Assembly: GCA_037447655.1 (NCBI GenBank)
Contig: JBBHKE010002260.1
Location: forward strand, 25,437 to 89,436
DNA from: Zygnema cylindricum
Lineage: Eukaryota; Streptophyta; Zygnematophyceae; Zygnematales; Zygnemataceae
DNA length: 64,000 bases
Direction: 5' to 3'
Below the pieces are notes generated by a model. That model saw only the letters and a program-made list of their open reading frames with translations, was not told the origin of the DNA and searched no databases. Of the stretch, positions 21,737 to 34,656 are shown in pieces. Numbering within the stretch: the first letter of the stretch is position 1; each line of letters opens with the position of its first letter. The translations under genes were made by a program, and so were the position numbers.

Positions 21737-22867
21737 TTTGGGGACTGGCAAGAGTGCCATCACCCGGAGGGAAAAGATTTATGTTAACCATTACCGATGA
21801 TTTGTCTGGGTACTCCCAGGTATAATTTTTGAAAAACAAATCAGAAACTCCAGAGTATATCAAACAATATAAGTCATGGGCCGAGAAGCTTCACGAGACC
21901 TCAACAAAGAGATTAAGAAGTGACAATGGAGGGGAATATACCTCCAATCTGTTTGAGGAGTTCTTAAGAGAGGATGGTGTGTAACATCAAAAGACAGTTC
22001 TGAAAACCTGGAACAAAATGGTGTTGCCTAGAGATTGATTAGGATATTTAATGATACTGCTCGGAGTATGTTGTCAGATAAAAGGATAGGAAAACGTTTT
22101 TGGGCCAAAGCTATATATGGTGCTAATTATTTGAGAAATAGTGTACTTATTACGGCGGTAAAAGGCCAAACTCCATATGAAAGATGGACCGGCCGAAAAC
22201 CACATCTATCTCACTTAAAGGTTTTTGGTAGTAAAGTCTTCAGTTTAGATACAGATAAATCTAACAAGAAACTAGATCCTAAAGGGAAACAGATACTTGC
22301 TGGGATATGATGAGGATGTAAAAGGGTATAGAGTGTATGATCTAAAGAGAGAACATATAATTCTAGTAAAGCACCTGGTAGCTATAGATGAAGGGAAGTT
22401 GGAAGATCCCTTCAATTTCCTCAAAGCCAATCGAAATCAGATTTGAGTCAAATAATTCTCATGACTTTCATCTTCCTAACTATCCGGGCCTTCAAAAAGA
22501 TGATAATATTGTAGGATCGGATGATATTTTTGTAGGTTCAAAATAGACCGAGAAAGACTTGGCATGGAAACACCGGTGACACCTATACCTGAAGCGGAAG
22601 ACGTGGTGGAAACGGATATGGAAACAAGGGACAAGAGAGAAGCCGTGGTGATTCGAAAGAATCCACCGACCGCAAATTTTGAGGGAGGGAGAACAAGCAG
22701 CAAAAGGCTTCAAGAGAAACAAGTTAACAACATGGTAACTAAACTATCTGACCCGCATGAACCTCAAACATATGGAGAAGCAATGAACTCCCCAGAAAGA
22801 AAAAAGTGGAAGACGGCTATCAATGAAGAGATGGTTTCAATCATGGCGGGTAATACATGAAGTTCGT
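21737..22867 (+). pseudogene. E1 integrase catalytic core, C-terminal region and RT linker
   Basis: Resumes E1 after F with GLARVPSPGGKRFMLTITDDLS, then KSWAEKLHETSTKRLRSDNGGEYTS (second Asp of the DDE triad); the region of the Glu (normally PEQNGVAE) is corrupted near 22010. The C-terminal integrase part is open at 22035-22310 (ARSMLSDKRIGKRFWAKAI, TPYERWTGRKP). The acidic linker is at 22564-22860 (GRTSSKRLQEKQVNN). Interrupted at 22867 by element G just before the RT domain. Confidence 0.88.
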
Positions 22868-23864
22868 TCCAATTCTGTGTCCCCCATTGGACTGCAAAAT
22901 TCAAGAAGCCTCTAGATAACTTTTAACTAACCCACTTTCAACTAGGAGTGCTGCTACCCAAGAAGGCAAATAGACAATATTACTGCACCCCTGTGCAGTT
23001 TGGACTCCCCTGAGTCCACAAGAAGAAGAATCAGTGAAAACGCCCGACCAGGCGATTAATTATCAAGTTGCAAAGATGCCAATATTTATACAAGTTTGTT
23101 GGGAGAGAGGCGGCTACCTCCTCAATCCTCTAAGTCCTAAACCCCTCTCACAACCCCTATCTACTAATGTTCGCACTAATGAGAAGACTGTATAGTACAG
23201 AAAGGTATTAAGGTCGATGTACTTTCAAGACAGCCTGTGTACAACAAGGCCATGGAGAGGACGTTTGTCTCTTTCGGACTCGTTCTCATGTTCTCCGAGA
23301 TTTCCTCTTTTCAATGATACCTTGCGACGTGCCGCTAGGTCATGTCACGTCTAAAAATTGCCAAGGCGGCCATTTCGGGATATCGGCGATGATGCGGGCC
23401 GTCGGATCCAAACCGACTTAAAATGCTCGTCTTTCAAAAACAAATGTCCAGTAAATTTGTTTCGTGGGTACTGAAAGTCAACTAGTTTCTATGTCCACAC
23501 TTTGCTATCTTGTTAATCAGATTAATGATCTAGCTAATGTTTTAAATAGAAATCAAACCATATGTATCCTAACGGACTACTACGAAAGACCGGTAAAAGC
23601 TGACGGCTTTGCCTCGCTTTGCCGGTCGGAGGTTCGCGTCTTCCTGGACTAAACCTTTTGTTGAGAGGTATTTAGGTTACTCTTTAGTCCTGCCTTTGGA
23701 GTTGAGGCTGCCATGGCTCCATCGCCCTCTCTCTCTTTCAATGACTATAACAAGTATAGGGGCTAGAGAGAGAAGGTGGAGGCAGGCTGACCATGCTTTA
23801 CTTTTAGCGATTTTAACTAATTAAGACCTAAAAAATACCTCCCCTAAATCTAGTGATTTCAACA
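22868..23864 (-). mobile_element. G 3' LTR
   Basis: 997 bp. The terminal TG has become TC (TCCAATTCTGTG, against TGCAATTATGTG in the partner LTR). It ends GATTTCAACA. At 23590-23650 it has a tRNA-like block with GAGGTTCGCGTCTTCC near a B-box consensus. Confidence 0.9.
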
Positions 23865-26704
23865 CTCCCTTTATTTTCTAGTCTTATTTTAGTTTCTCTT
23901 TAAAGCCACATTTTTCTTTACAGTATTTTAACTTGGGAGAGGGCAAAGGTTTTGTCATCATATCAGCCACCATTTCCCCATCACCCCTATACACCAAATT
24001 CACAATTTTGTTTTCAACCTTTTCTCTCACAAAACTCAATCTTATATCCATATGCTTAGCCTTGAAATGATGTTTTGGATTGGGTGCAATTGCAATTGCA
24101 GCCTGAGTATCACAAAACATTTCACGCACAACCTTCTTCATATACCCTAGTTCTTGCAATAAAGACTTCACCCACATCAGCACTTTCACAGCAGAACAAG
24201 AAGCCACGTACTCAGACTCTATAGTGGACCTAGCAACCACCTTTTGTTGCTTGCTACTCCAACAGCAAGCACCTTCCCCTACATATAACACATGCCCAGA
24301 AGTGCATCTTCTCATAGGTACATCCCCATAAGTGGCATCACTCCAAATAGTGATGTTAGTGTGCCCCCCTCCCAAATGCAACTATAAATCTCTAGTTCCC
24401 ACCAGGTATCTCATAACTCTCTTGGCTGCCTCCCAATCTCTCTTCCTACGATCATCAAGACTCCGACTGAGGACTCCAACTGCTGCTGCTATGTCTGGTC
24501 TGGTACAATTCATAAAGTAGATTAAACTTCCTACAACTTGTATGTAAGGAATAGATTTCATAAACTGTCTTTTTTCGAGACTCATCTGATATCTAAGATT
24601 ATCACTCCTCCTTCTACACTCCCATCAATTACTTTCTTCAAGTCTATGGGAGTGGTACAACTGTTTGCCTTTTCCATCTGGAATTTCTCAAGCATATTTC
24701 TTATAGCTTCTTTCTGAGTAAGTCTGAAAATCCTCTTCTCCCTATCTCTTTCCATTTGAATTCCCAATATGTATTTTGCCGCCTAAATCCTTCATGTCAA
24801 ATCTGCTTTTAATATCTTTCTTGAGCTTATATATCTTTTCCATAGACTTACTTAACACGTGCAAGTCATCCACATAAATTGCAATGAAAATAACACCATT
24901 TTCATCCTCAAACATGTAAATAAATTGATCGGAACTTATCCGGATATATCCTAGACTGGTGAGAAACTCATCTAGTAGTTATTCCATTGTCTGGGAGTCT
25001 GTTTCAGTCCATATTAGGATATTATGAGTCTGCATAATTTGCTCTCCTCTCCCTCCTCTACAAATCCCTCGATTGCCATATGAAGATTTCTTCCTCTAGT
25101 TCACCGTTGAGGAAGGCGGTTTTAATATCCATCTGGTGTATTTCCATGTCTTCCGCTGCCGCTAGACTAAGGAGAATTCTTACAAATGGGAATCAAACCA
25201 CCAGAGAAAATGTATCCTCATAATCTATTCCCTCTTTTTGAGTGAACCCCTTTGCTACCAACCAAGCCTTATATCTCTTAATGGTATTATTTTGGTTCAG
25301 TTTTAGTTAAAACACCCATTTGCACCAAATGGGTTTTTTGTCTAGAGTACAGTCCACCAGCTCCCAAGTATTGGCTTCCATGATTGAAGCCATCTCATCA
25401 TTTATGGCTTTGACCCATCTATCTTTCTCTGGACTATCCAATTCCTCTGAGTATAATTCAGGCTCATCTGGGTGAGATAGCTTTGTTACCTTGTGAGCAG
25501 CTTGTTTTTCTTGTAGCCTTTTGCTTCTCCTTCGTCCTCCCTCAAAGTCAGAAATTCGGGATGGAGGGAAGTCTTGGATTCCTCCGTAGTGTCTCATCAG
25601 CTCCCCAATCCATTAAAACCGGTTCCGGCTTATCTTCCTCTTTCTCCTCAGAGTGTATAGAAATATGAGAAGATTCCGGTATATCTCCCCTATCTTCGAT
25701 CTCCTCTGAATCTGCAATCATCGTTTCACTTGTGTCCTTTTTGGGAAGATCTGAGTCCTCATCATTTTCGGACTCAAAACTAATGCTTATTTTCTTGTTG
25801 TATTTGAAGTGATTGAATGACTTTCCTTCATCCATGACAACTAGATGCTTTACCAGAATGATATCCTGTTTGTCTAAGTCATATACTCTATATCCCTTGA
25901 CATCCTCATCGTATCCAACAAAATATCTTGGTTTTCCCTTAGCATCTAGTTTCCATTTTTTATTATCTGTTTCAAAACTGTAAACTTGACTACCGAATAA
26001 TTTCAAGTGATAAATATCCGGTTTCCTTCCAACCCATCTCTCATACGGTGTCATTTCTTAAATAGCTGTAGTGAGGACTCTACTGTTAATGTAGTTAGCA
26101 CAGTTCATGGCTTCTGCCCAAAATATTCTTCCTATTTTCTTGTCAGCCAACATAGTATATACACTATCTCCTAGAGTCCGGTTTAGCCTCTCACCTATCC
26201 CATTTTGTTATGGATTATTCGGTATAGTTTTCTGATGCTGAACTCCCTTTTCTTTCAAGTATTCCTCAAACTGGTTAGAGGTGTACTCTCCCCCATTATC
26301 ACTCGTTATTCGCTTAATGGGGGTTTTGCGCAACTTCTCACTCCATGCTTTGTATTCTTTGAAGTATTTTGGTGTTTCAGACTTTGTTTTAAGGAAATAG
26401 ACTCTAGAATATCTGGACTAGTCATCAGTAATTGTCAACATATACCTCTTTCCCCCAACCGAAGGTACTCTTGCTAGTCCCCAGATATTTGTGTGGACCA
26501 GATCAAGTACTTTCTCACCTCTATATGTGGCAGTTTTGGAAAACAGCAGTCTGTGAGCCTTACCTTGGGCATAGCCACTACAATCATCCATCATTTCATT
26601 ATCGCCAAACTAAATGCCTTCTACTACACCAACCTTCTTCATTTCCCTCAACCTATCAAAATTCACATGCCCCAACCGCTTATGCTAGATCATCAAGCTC
26701 GGGG

Positions 26705-27737
26705 TGAAACTCTGAGACCTCCATAGGACCTCAACGTAGGCAGCTCACACGAAGCCTCTAGGATAACCCTGACCCCTTTGTGTTTCAGCAAGAATAACTG
26801 CCACCTGGCAGACAAAAACTCTGACCACCTTCACCCTTGTAAAGGCAAGACTCCCTTGAGTCTATAGCAAAAAGAATCTCTGAATTTGCTCCCCTGAGCA
26901 GTAAGTTATGAAGAGTCAAAGTTGACCTTTTGTACAGGAGCTCTCTGGGAGAGATGGTCTAATCTATCAAAAGTTTCTAAGTCCTATCTCTCTCTAAAAC
27001 TCTATCTACTGAAGTACGGCACCAATCATAAGAGTGTATCGTACATAAAGGTACATGTGCTGATGTACTTTGTGTACGGCCATTGTACAACATGGCCAAC
27101 AAGTCGACACATGTCATTTTTGGATTCGTTCCCGGAATCCCCAGAGATGCCAAAATCCAATGTGATTGTGCCACGTGGCAATTGATGTGACGTCAACCAT
27201 AAACCGCCGAAAACTCATTTCGCGATCTCGGCATGGTTCGTGGCTGTCCGATGAAGTCGGATTACAATCGTGGTCGTCATAAATACTTGCGCTTTATTTG
27301 TTTCGCCTTCGAAACAAAATGCGCGGTATCCGTTTCGGATGTTTCGTGGCCGTACATTACAAGTGTATCTATGTCCAAATATTCCGTTGAATGAAAATAG
27401 GCTACGTGTTAACATCTTAATAATTACGAAACCCTATATGTCCAACCATGATGCTAGGCTAACTGGCTAAAGGCTACCGGCTATGTTGACGGACGGTAGG
27501 TACCAGGTTCAAATCCAGGGTCCGTCAAGTTCTATTTTGGTAAATCTACCAAAATCTACAACCCGTAACTCTATCTCTAATCAGCATAGGCAGCCATGGC
27601 TCTAGCTCCCTCTTCAACCTTCAGTGACTACGACAAGTGTGGGAGCTGAAGAGAGAAGTTAGAGGCAGACTGCCTCGGCTTCTTTTCTGCATTTTGCAAA
27701 ACCTAGAAAATACTAAAATAACCTTTTATTTCTACAC
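26705..27737 (-). mobile_element. H 3' LTR
   Basis: 1033 bp, TGAAACTCTGAG to ATTTCTACA. It contains the strongest outer pairing around the tRNA-like block: TTGACGGAC near 27484 pairs perfectly with GTCCGTCAA near 27530, with GGTTCAAATCC (one base from the Pol III B-box consensus) between them. Confidence 0.92.
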
Positions 27738-27760
27738 TCCCCTTATTTTCTAGTCACTCT

Positions 27761-30700
27761 TTAATTTAATACCACACTTCTCCGGCAGAAAATTAGTTTA
27801 AGGGAAGGAATAGGTTTGGTTATCATATCAGCTACCATTTCACTATCTAGTTTATACTCCAAACTGATTATCTTGTTTTCTACTTTCTCCCTAACAAAGC
27901 TAAGCCTAATGTCTATGTGTTTGGCTTTAAAGTGATGTTTAGGATTGGCAGAAATGGCAATGGCAGCCTGATTATCACAAAACACTTTTTGGACACCACT
28001 TTTAAGATGACCAAGCTCACCAAGCAAAGACTTGACCCACATTAATTCTTTTACAGCAGAGCAAGAAGCCATGTACTCAGCCTCCATGGTGGACTGAGCA
28101 ATGACCTTTTGTTGCTTGCTGCTCCAGCAGCAAGCCCCATCACCCACATACAATACATATCCAGATGTGCATCTCCTCATAGGAGCATCCCCATAGCTGG
28201 CATCACTCCAAGTGGTGATGTCAGTATTGTTACCACCCAAATGCAACCATAGATTCTTAGTCCCTATGAGATATCTAAGGACTCTTTTAGCTGCCTCCCA
28301 ATCTTTCTTAGTGGGAGCATTCAGACTCCTACTTAGTACTCCTACAGCTGCGGCTATGTCCGGACGGGTACAATTCATAAAATATATTAGGCTGCCCACT
28401 ACTTGTCTATAAGGGATGGTCTGCATAAATATTTTCTCTTTCGGGCCTACCTCATCATCTAAGATTATAACTCCCTCTTCCTCACTCCCCTCACTTCCCT
28501 TCTTTAATTCCATAGGAGTGGTACATTTATTAGCCTTGTCCATTTGGAATTTTTCTAACATATTTCCAATGGCCTCTTTTTGAGTTAAGCTTATTACTTT
28601 TCTATCTGTGTCTCTCTCTACCTGAATTCTCCAATATACCTTGCTTCTCTCATATCCTTCATCTCAAATCTTCATTTTAGATCATTTTTCAAATTATTTA
28701 TTTTATCCATAGATTTACTTAAATCAAGCAAATGATCAACATAAATTGCAATAAAAATAATTCCTTCCTCATCCTCAAACAAATAAAATTGCGTGATCTG
28801 AGCTGATCGGAATATATCCCAAACTTGTAAGAAACTCATCGAGCTTTTTGTTCCATTGCCGGGGCGCCTATTTTAGTCTATACAAAGATTTGATCAATCG
28901 GCATACCTTGCTTTCCTCCCCTTGCTCCACAAATCCATTGGGTTGTCGCATAAAAATTTCCTCTTCCAACTCTCCATGCAGAAAGGTCGTCTTGATGTCC
29001 ATCTTATGCACTTCCATGTCTTCGGCTGCCGCAATATTGAGAAGTATGCGAACAGAAGGAAACTTGACGATTGGAGCAAAAGTCTCCTCGTAGTCGATTC
29101 CCTTTTTCTGGGTAAATCCCTTCGCCACTAACCGAGCCTTGTAGCGCTCAATGGTATTATCCGGGTTGAGTTTCAACTTAAATACCCACTTACACCCAAT
29201 TGTCTTCCTGTCATGAGGACAATCCATCAGTTCCCATGTATCGGCAGTTATAATTGGGGCCATCTCCTCATTAATGGCTGTCTTCCACCCGTTTCACTCA
29301 GGACAAGTCATTGCCTCATTATACGTTTGAGGTTCATCAGGGTGAGACAGTTTGGTTACCTTAATGTTAACTAGTTTCTCTTAGAGTATTTTGCAGCTTC
29401 TTCTTCCTCCCTCAAACTCGGTTGCCAGAATAGATGGCTCTCTTGAATTCTTCCAAACATTTTCTTTTTCTCCCCTATCCTTTGATTCCGGGATGATTTC
29501 CACCATATCTTTCGCCTCGGTTGGAGTTAATACTAGGGGTTTCACATTTGGGTCATTCTCGATCTGATCTGTGCCTGCAAGATCATCATCTTCTTAAAAT
29601 CTTGGATAGTTAGGAAGCTCAAAGTCATCAGGATTTTTTGTCTCAAATCTGATTCTGACTGTCTTTGTATGCTTAAGGGATCTATAGATTTTCCTTCATC
29701 CATAACCACTAGATGCTTCACTACGATAATATCCCCTCTTTTGACATCATAGACTTTATATTCTTTTACATCTTCATCATATCCTAGTAGATATCATGGT
29801 TTCCCTTTTAGGTCTAACTTCCAGTTTTACCGATCTGTGTATAAACTGAACACTTGACTACCAAAAACCTTTATGTGTGAAATATCTGGTTTTCGGCCTG
29901 TCCATCTCTCATAGGGTGTTTGGCCTTTTACTGTTGAAGTAAGAACTCTATTCGTGAGATAATTTTCACAATTCATTGCTTTGGCCCATAACTTCTTTCA
30001 TATCTTCTTATCTGACAGCATACTCCTAGCACTATCACTCAATGTTCTATTTAATTTTTCAGCTACACCATTCTGCTTAGGATTTTCATAACTGTGTCTT
30101 TTAGTGTTGCACTCCATCTTCTCTCAAAAAATCCTCAAACTAGTTAGAGGTATACTCTCCACCATTGTCACTCCTTACTCTCTTGATTGAGGTTTCATGG
30201 AGTTTTTCACTCCATGCTTTATATTGTTTAAAACATTCCTGAGCCTCTGACTTATTTTTCAAAAAATACACCTTGGAATACCGCGACCAATCATCAGTGA
30301 TAGTCATCGTAAATCTCTTCCCCCCGGGTGATGGTACTCTGGCCGGCCCCCATATATCTATGTGTACTAAATCTAGAATCTTTTCTTCCTTATAGGTGGC
30401 AGTTTTTGGGAAGGGTAACCAGTGTGCTTTACCTTGAGCACATCCACTACAATCACTTAGATTCTCACTTTCACCGAACTGAATCCCTTCCACTACTCCC
30501 ATCTTTTTCATCTCTCTTAATTTATCTATATTCACATGCCCAAGCCTCTTATTCCACAACATTATATCAAAAATACGAGCATAGTAAAGTTTCTTCTTTT
30601 CATTGCTTAAAATCAGCCTAAACATCCCTTGGCTACGTTTTTCTGCAGTGAAATAAACTTCCTTCTCCAAACTAGCTGTAAAGACTCCTTTCCTAGTGCT

Positions 30701-30973
30701 AGTATCAAAACCCTTATCATGTAATACAGACGTAGAGATGAGGTTTTTGTTCAGCTCCGGAATAAACAACACATCGGAGAATGTAACTGTAGATGTCTTT
30801 CCTTCTACTTACACTTTTAGATCTACCGATCCTACAAGAGTAGTAGTGACTATCCTCCCATCCCCGTACTCTTTCTCTACGGTGGGAATCTTTCTTATCT
30901 TAATGAACAGGTGTTTATCTTTACACATGTGCATGGATGCACCTGAATCTACAATCTTGCCTGCTTCACCTTT
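27761..30973 (-). pseudogene. H pol, decayed
   Basis: Protease/pre-integrase and integrase N-terminus at 30140-30772 (MLFIPELNKNLIS, CSGCAQGKAHWLPF, HIDIWGPARVPSPGG, DDWSRYSKVYF, RSDNGGEYTSN). Integrase C-terminus and linker at about 29300-30130 with stops. RT N-terminal half at 28868-29263 (KWVFKLKLNPDNTIERYKAR, FTQKKGIDYEETFAP). A broken stretch covers the YVDD region near 28700. RT end and RNase H are open at 27761-28561 (TWSDASYGDAPMRRCTSG, TMEAEYMAS, CDNQAAIAI). Copia domain order. At least five frame breaks. Confidence 0.88.
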
Positions 30974-32107
30974 TTATCCACCGAAAGCACATTTCTGCTT
31001 TCGTGGAATTTCGACCTCACTTTTCGCTTCCAACTCCTCATTCAATAAGAGTTCATCGTCCTCGTCCTCGGATTCCGCCTCATGTACCTGTGTCACAAAG
31101 GCCTTTTTATTTCCTCTCGGGGGTCCACCAATCTGCCCCTTCTTTAACCGCAGCTCGGCTAACTTAGTGCATTCAACCATATAGTGCCCGGGTTTCTTAC
31201 AAAAATGGTACAATCCCTTGGGAGTCCTTGGTCCGAATTCCTCGGTCTGATTTTTCTGCACCACCCCTCGATAATTTCCAACCTGTTTTGTAGAATCAGT
31301 GTTTCTCCAATCAGTCCCGGCTGCCAAAGCCTGCCCACTCTTTCCTCCCCTTCGGATCTCAATCGTATTCTCCCGAACGAGAATCATCCCTACCACTGAA
31401 TTCCAAATCCACCTTGAGTCCGCCAAGTCCTGCACACGGTTTACTATGTTCTCCAACTCCTCAGGTAACTTCATCAGTAAACAGTTAACCTTTTCCTTTT
31501 CACTAAATACATTTCCAGCACTTTTTAGTTCCATGAAAAGTGTGGCAAGCTCATTGCAAAAATCCAACATCTTCCCTCCTTTGTATTCATACTCCTTAAT
31601 TTTCTGATCAGCCAACTGTTGTTGCTGAATCGTACCACTTCGATACATCTCTATGAGAGCCACCAAAATATCGGATGCCCTCTCTACCTGCAAATGGGGA
31701 GATGCAAGCCCTTGAGTAAGATGGGGGAGGATGAAGTGCTTAGCCGCCATATTGTTGTAGTCCCAGGTATCGATATCATTCTCCTATTTTCTCGGAATAG
31801 GTGACATGAATGCCGAACCGGTTGCTATTGGTGTGATTATCTCTTTCTCCTTTCCTTTGTCCACCACCTCTCCTTCCTTTGTCTCCTCCATTGAAGATGA
31901 ATCTGCATCTCTAGTAAATCTGCCTCCAATAAACCCTGGAGGTATCCCAAGACTGGATGGACGCCTCACCCGTCCACTCACTATTTCCCAAAACCGTTTC
32001 TCACATAGAGCTCCTGTCATCATACTTTCCCAGTATATGAAGCCAACTCCATTGAATATGGGCACCCTAGATGGTGGGCCCATAACCTGAAACTCTAAGA
32101 CCTCCAT
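30974..32107 (-). pseudogene. H gag, one main frame break
   Basis: Starts in the LTR at 32107 (MEVLEFQVMGPPSRVP). Open to 31784, broken near 31770, then open from 31750 to 30974. It has the capsid blocks AAKHFILPHLTQGLASPHLQ and LPEELENIVNRVQDLADSRW, one zinc knuckle YHFCKKPGHYMVEC with the first Cys lost, and the acidic tract EAESEDEDDELLL. Unlike E1 and D it has a sense codon (AAG) at the junction with the protease DSGAS motif. Confidence 0.87.
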
Positions 32108-33118
32108 AGGACCTCAAAGTAGGCAGCTCACACGAAGCCTCTAGGATAACCCTAACCCCTTTGTGTTTCAGCAAGAATAACTGTCACTCTGGCAGACAAA
32201 AGCTCTGACCACCTTCACTATTGTAATGGCAAGACCCCCCTGAGTCTATAGCAAAAAGAATCTCTGAATTTGCTCCCCTGAGCAGTAAGTTATGAAGAGT
32301 CAAAGTTGACCTTTTGTACAGGAGCTCTCTGGGAGAGATGGTCTAATCTATCAAAAGTTTCTAAGTCCTATCTCTCTCTAAAACTCTATCTACTGAAGTA
32401 CGGCACCAATTATAAGAGTGTATCATACATAAAGGTACATGTGCCGATGTACTTTGTGTACGACCATTGTACAACATGGCCAACAAGTCGACACATGTCA
32501 TTTTTCGATTCGTTCCCGGAATCCCCAGAGATGCCGAAATTCAATGTGATTGTGCCACGTGGAAATTGATGTGACGTCGACCATAAGCCGCCGAAAACTC
32601 ATTCCGCGATCTCGGCATGGTTCGTGGCCGTCCGATGAAGTCGGATTAAAATCGTGGCCGTCATAAATACTTGCGCACTATTTGTTTCGCCATCGAAACA
32701 AAATGCGCGGTATCTGTTTCTGATGTTCCGTGGCCGTACATTACAAGTGTATCTATGTCTAAATATTCCGTTGAATGAAAATAGGCTACGTGTTAACTTG
32801 TAAATAATTACGAAACCATATATGTCTAACCATGATGCCAGACTAACTGGCTAAGGCTACCGGCTATGTTGACGAATTTAGGTACCAGGTTCAAATCCAG
32901 GGTCCGTCAATTTCTATTTTGGTAAATCTACCAAAATCTACAACGCGTTACTCTATCTCTAATCAGCATAGGCAGCCATGGCTCTAGCTCCCTCTTCAAC
33001 CTTCAGTGACTACGACAAGTGTGGGAGCTGAAGAGAGAAGTTAGAGGCAGACTGCCTCGGCTTCTTTTCTGCATTTTGCAAAACCTAAAAAATACTAAAA
33101 TAACCTTTTATTTCTACA
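32088..33118 (-). mobile_element. H 5' LTR
   Basis: 1031 bp. Same layout as its partner, with a few percent mismatches by eye. The tRNA-like block at 32840-32915 has lost part of the TTGACGGAC arm. Confidence 0.92.
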
Positions 33119-33522
33119 CGGGACACCACCATAGTAAGCACTTTTCTTTTCATTACTCAAGTTAACACTAAACAGTCCTTGTCTACCCTTATCAGTTGTG
33201 AAGTAGACTTCATCTCCATACTTAGCTGTAAAGACTCCCTTTCTAGTAAAGGTATCAAAATCCTTGTCATCTAATACAAAATTAGACAAAAGATTTGTAT
33301 TCAACTGAGGAATGTAGAGTACATCTGAAAAGGTGAGTATAGAAGTCTTGCCCTCCATTAAGACATTTAGATCTACCGAGCCCACTAGATCTGTAGTAAC
33401 TACTCTCCCATCCCCTTACTCTATTTGTAAAGTAGGAATCTTTCTTAGCTTAGTGAAAAGGTGTCTATCACGACACATATAAATGGATGCATTTGAGTTG
33501 ATGATCCATCCTTCCTGTGGAG

Positions 33523-34656
33523 CTTCTCGAATGGCTCCAAGACCACGATTTTGTTTCCGATGGATCTCTTTCTCCTCAAGATTTTGTCGAGGAGAAGCTT
33601 CCCATCCTCCTCCTCAAAGGACTCGTTCTCCTCAGCCTCTCCTTTTACTCGAGTGATCACAAGTGCCTTCTTTTTCCCTCTTGAAGAACCCCCTCCACGG
33701 TTTTCTTGGAGCTTCAGCTCCCATAGCTTGGTGCAAACAGCTATGAAGTGTCTCGACTTTTAGCAGAAATGACAAAGACCCTTTGGGGACCTAGGTTCTA
33801 CAGATTGATCTCTTTGTCCTTTGAAATTGTTGTATGGCTTTTTAGGATCCTTCCTTCACCGGTCCGTTCCGGCAGCTAGAGCTTGAACGTTCTTACCTCC
33901 TCTACGGATCTCAATAGTATTGTCATGCACGAGTATCATTCGGTCCACGATGTTCCACTTCCAAGAAATGTCATCCATTTCTTGCACTCGGTACACTATG
34001 TTTTCATACTCCTCAGGCAGCTTCATGATGAGAGTGTTAACTTTCATATTCATTGTGCTTGTCCATCCGGCACTCTCCATCTCCATATATAGGCAAGAGA
34101 GATCATTGCAGTAATCTAACATCTTCCCTCCTTTGTAAGTATAACTCCCCAACCTTTGCTCAGCCAGCTGGAGCTCTTGAATGGTACCAGCTTTATAGAT
34201 CTCCACTAAAGTCATCCACAACTCCTCGACCTTGAACATGTGAAGATGAGAGGTCGCCAAAGCTTGAGTGAGGTGCCTCAAAATGAAATGCCCGGCAGTC
34301 ATTTGGTGTACTCCCAAATTTGAATATCATTTTCCTCAGTCTTTACGGCCACCGCTTTAGGTGCCGCGGAGATAAAAGTGAGAGGTATCTCCTTTCCTTT
34401 CCTCTTTTCGTGCACACTGCTGTCCCTATCATCTGTCTCCTCCGTTGGAGCAGATGCTCCAGCAGAAAAACCTCACTCCACAAAACCCTAGTGAAGTTCC
34501 TTGAGATGGACGTTTCACTTGTCCACTAACAATACCCCAGTATCACTTTTCACACAATGCCCCTATCATCATGGCTTCCTAGTAAATGAACCCAGATCTG
34601 TTGAAGATGGGCACCCTAGAGGGTGGGCCCATAACCTGCAATTATGTGTCTCCCAT
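33523..34656 (-). pseudogene. G gag, decayed
   Basis: Expected start ATG at 34656 in the LTR, but the fifth codon in this LTR is TAA (GAA in the partner LTR), so it is closed. The capsid part is open at 33856-34317 (MTAGHFILRHLTQALATSHL, YTYKGGKMLDYCNDLSCLYM, LPEEYENIVYRVQEMDD). The nucleocapsid is near 33740-33800 with a damaged knuckle, and the acidic tract (EENESFEEEDGKLLLDK) at 33580-33650. Confidence 0.85.

Larger units (their letters stand above)
26705..33118 (-). mobile_element. H: copia element inserted in G
   Basis: 6414 bp with LTRs 26705-27737 and 32088-33118. Target duplication is CGGGG (26700-26704) and CGGGA (33119-33123). PBS 32073-32087, an exact GGTTATGGGCCCACC. LTRs differ by only a few percent by eye, so it is much younger than its host G. 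Closest to D in LTR and coding sequence. Confidence 0.94.
23884..33522 (-). pseudogene. G pol, decayed and split by H
   Basis: RNase H at 23884-24585 (IWSDATYGDVPMRRCTSGHV, STIESEYVASCSAVK, CDTQAAIAI, all three acidic positions present). RT at about 24600-25300 with stops. RT start and linker at 25307-25597 (WVKAINDEMASIMEANTWEL). Integrase C-terminus at 25548-26054 (MTPYERWVGRKPD). Integrase core at 26060-26700. H interrupts at 26705-33118. Protease and pre-integrase part at 33119-33522 (LVGSVDLNVL-like, SDVLYIPQLNTNLLSN). The protease Asp motif is changed to INSNAS, so it could not be active. Confidence 0.87.
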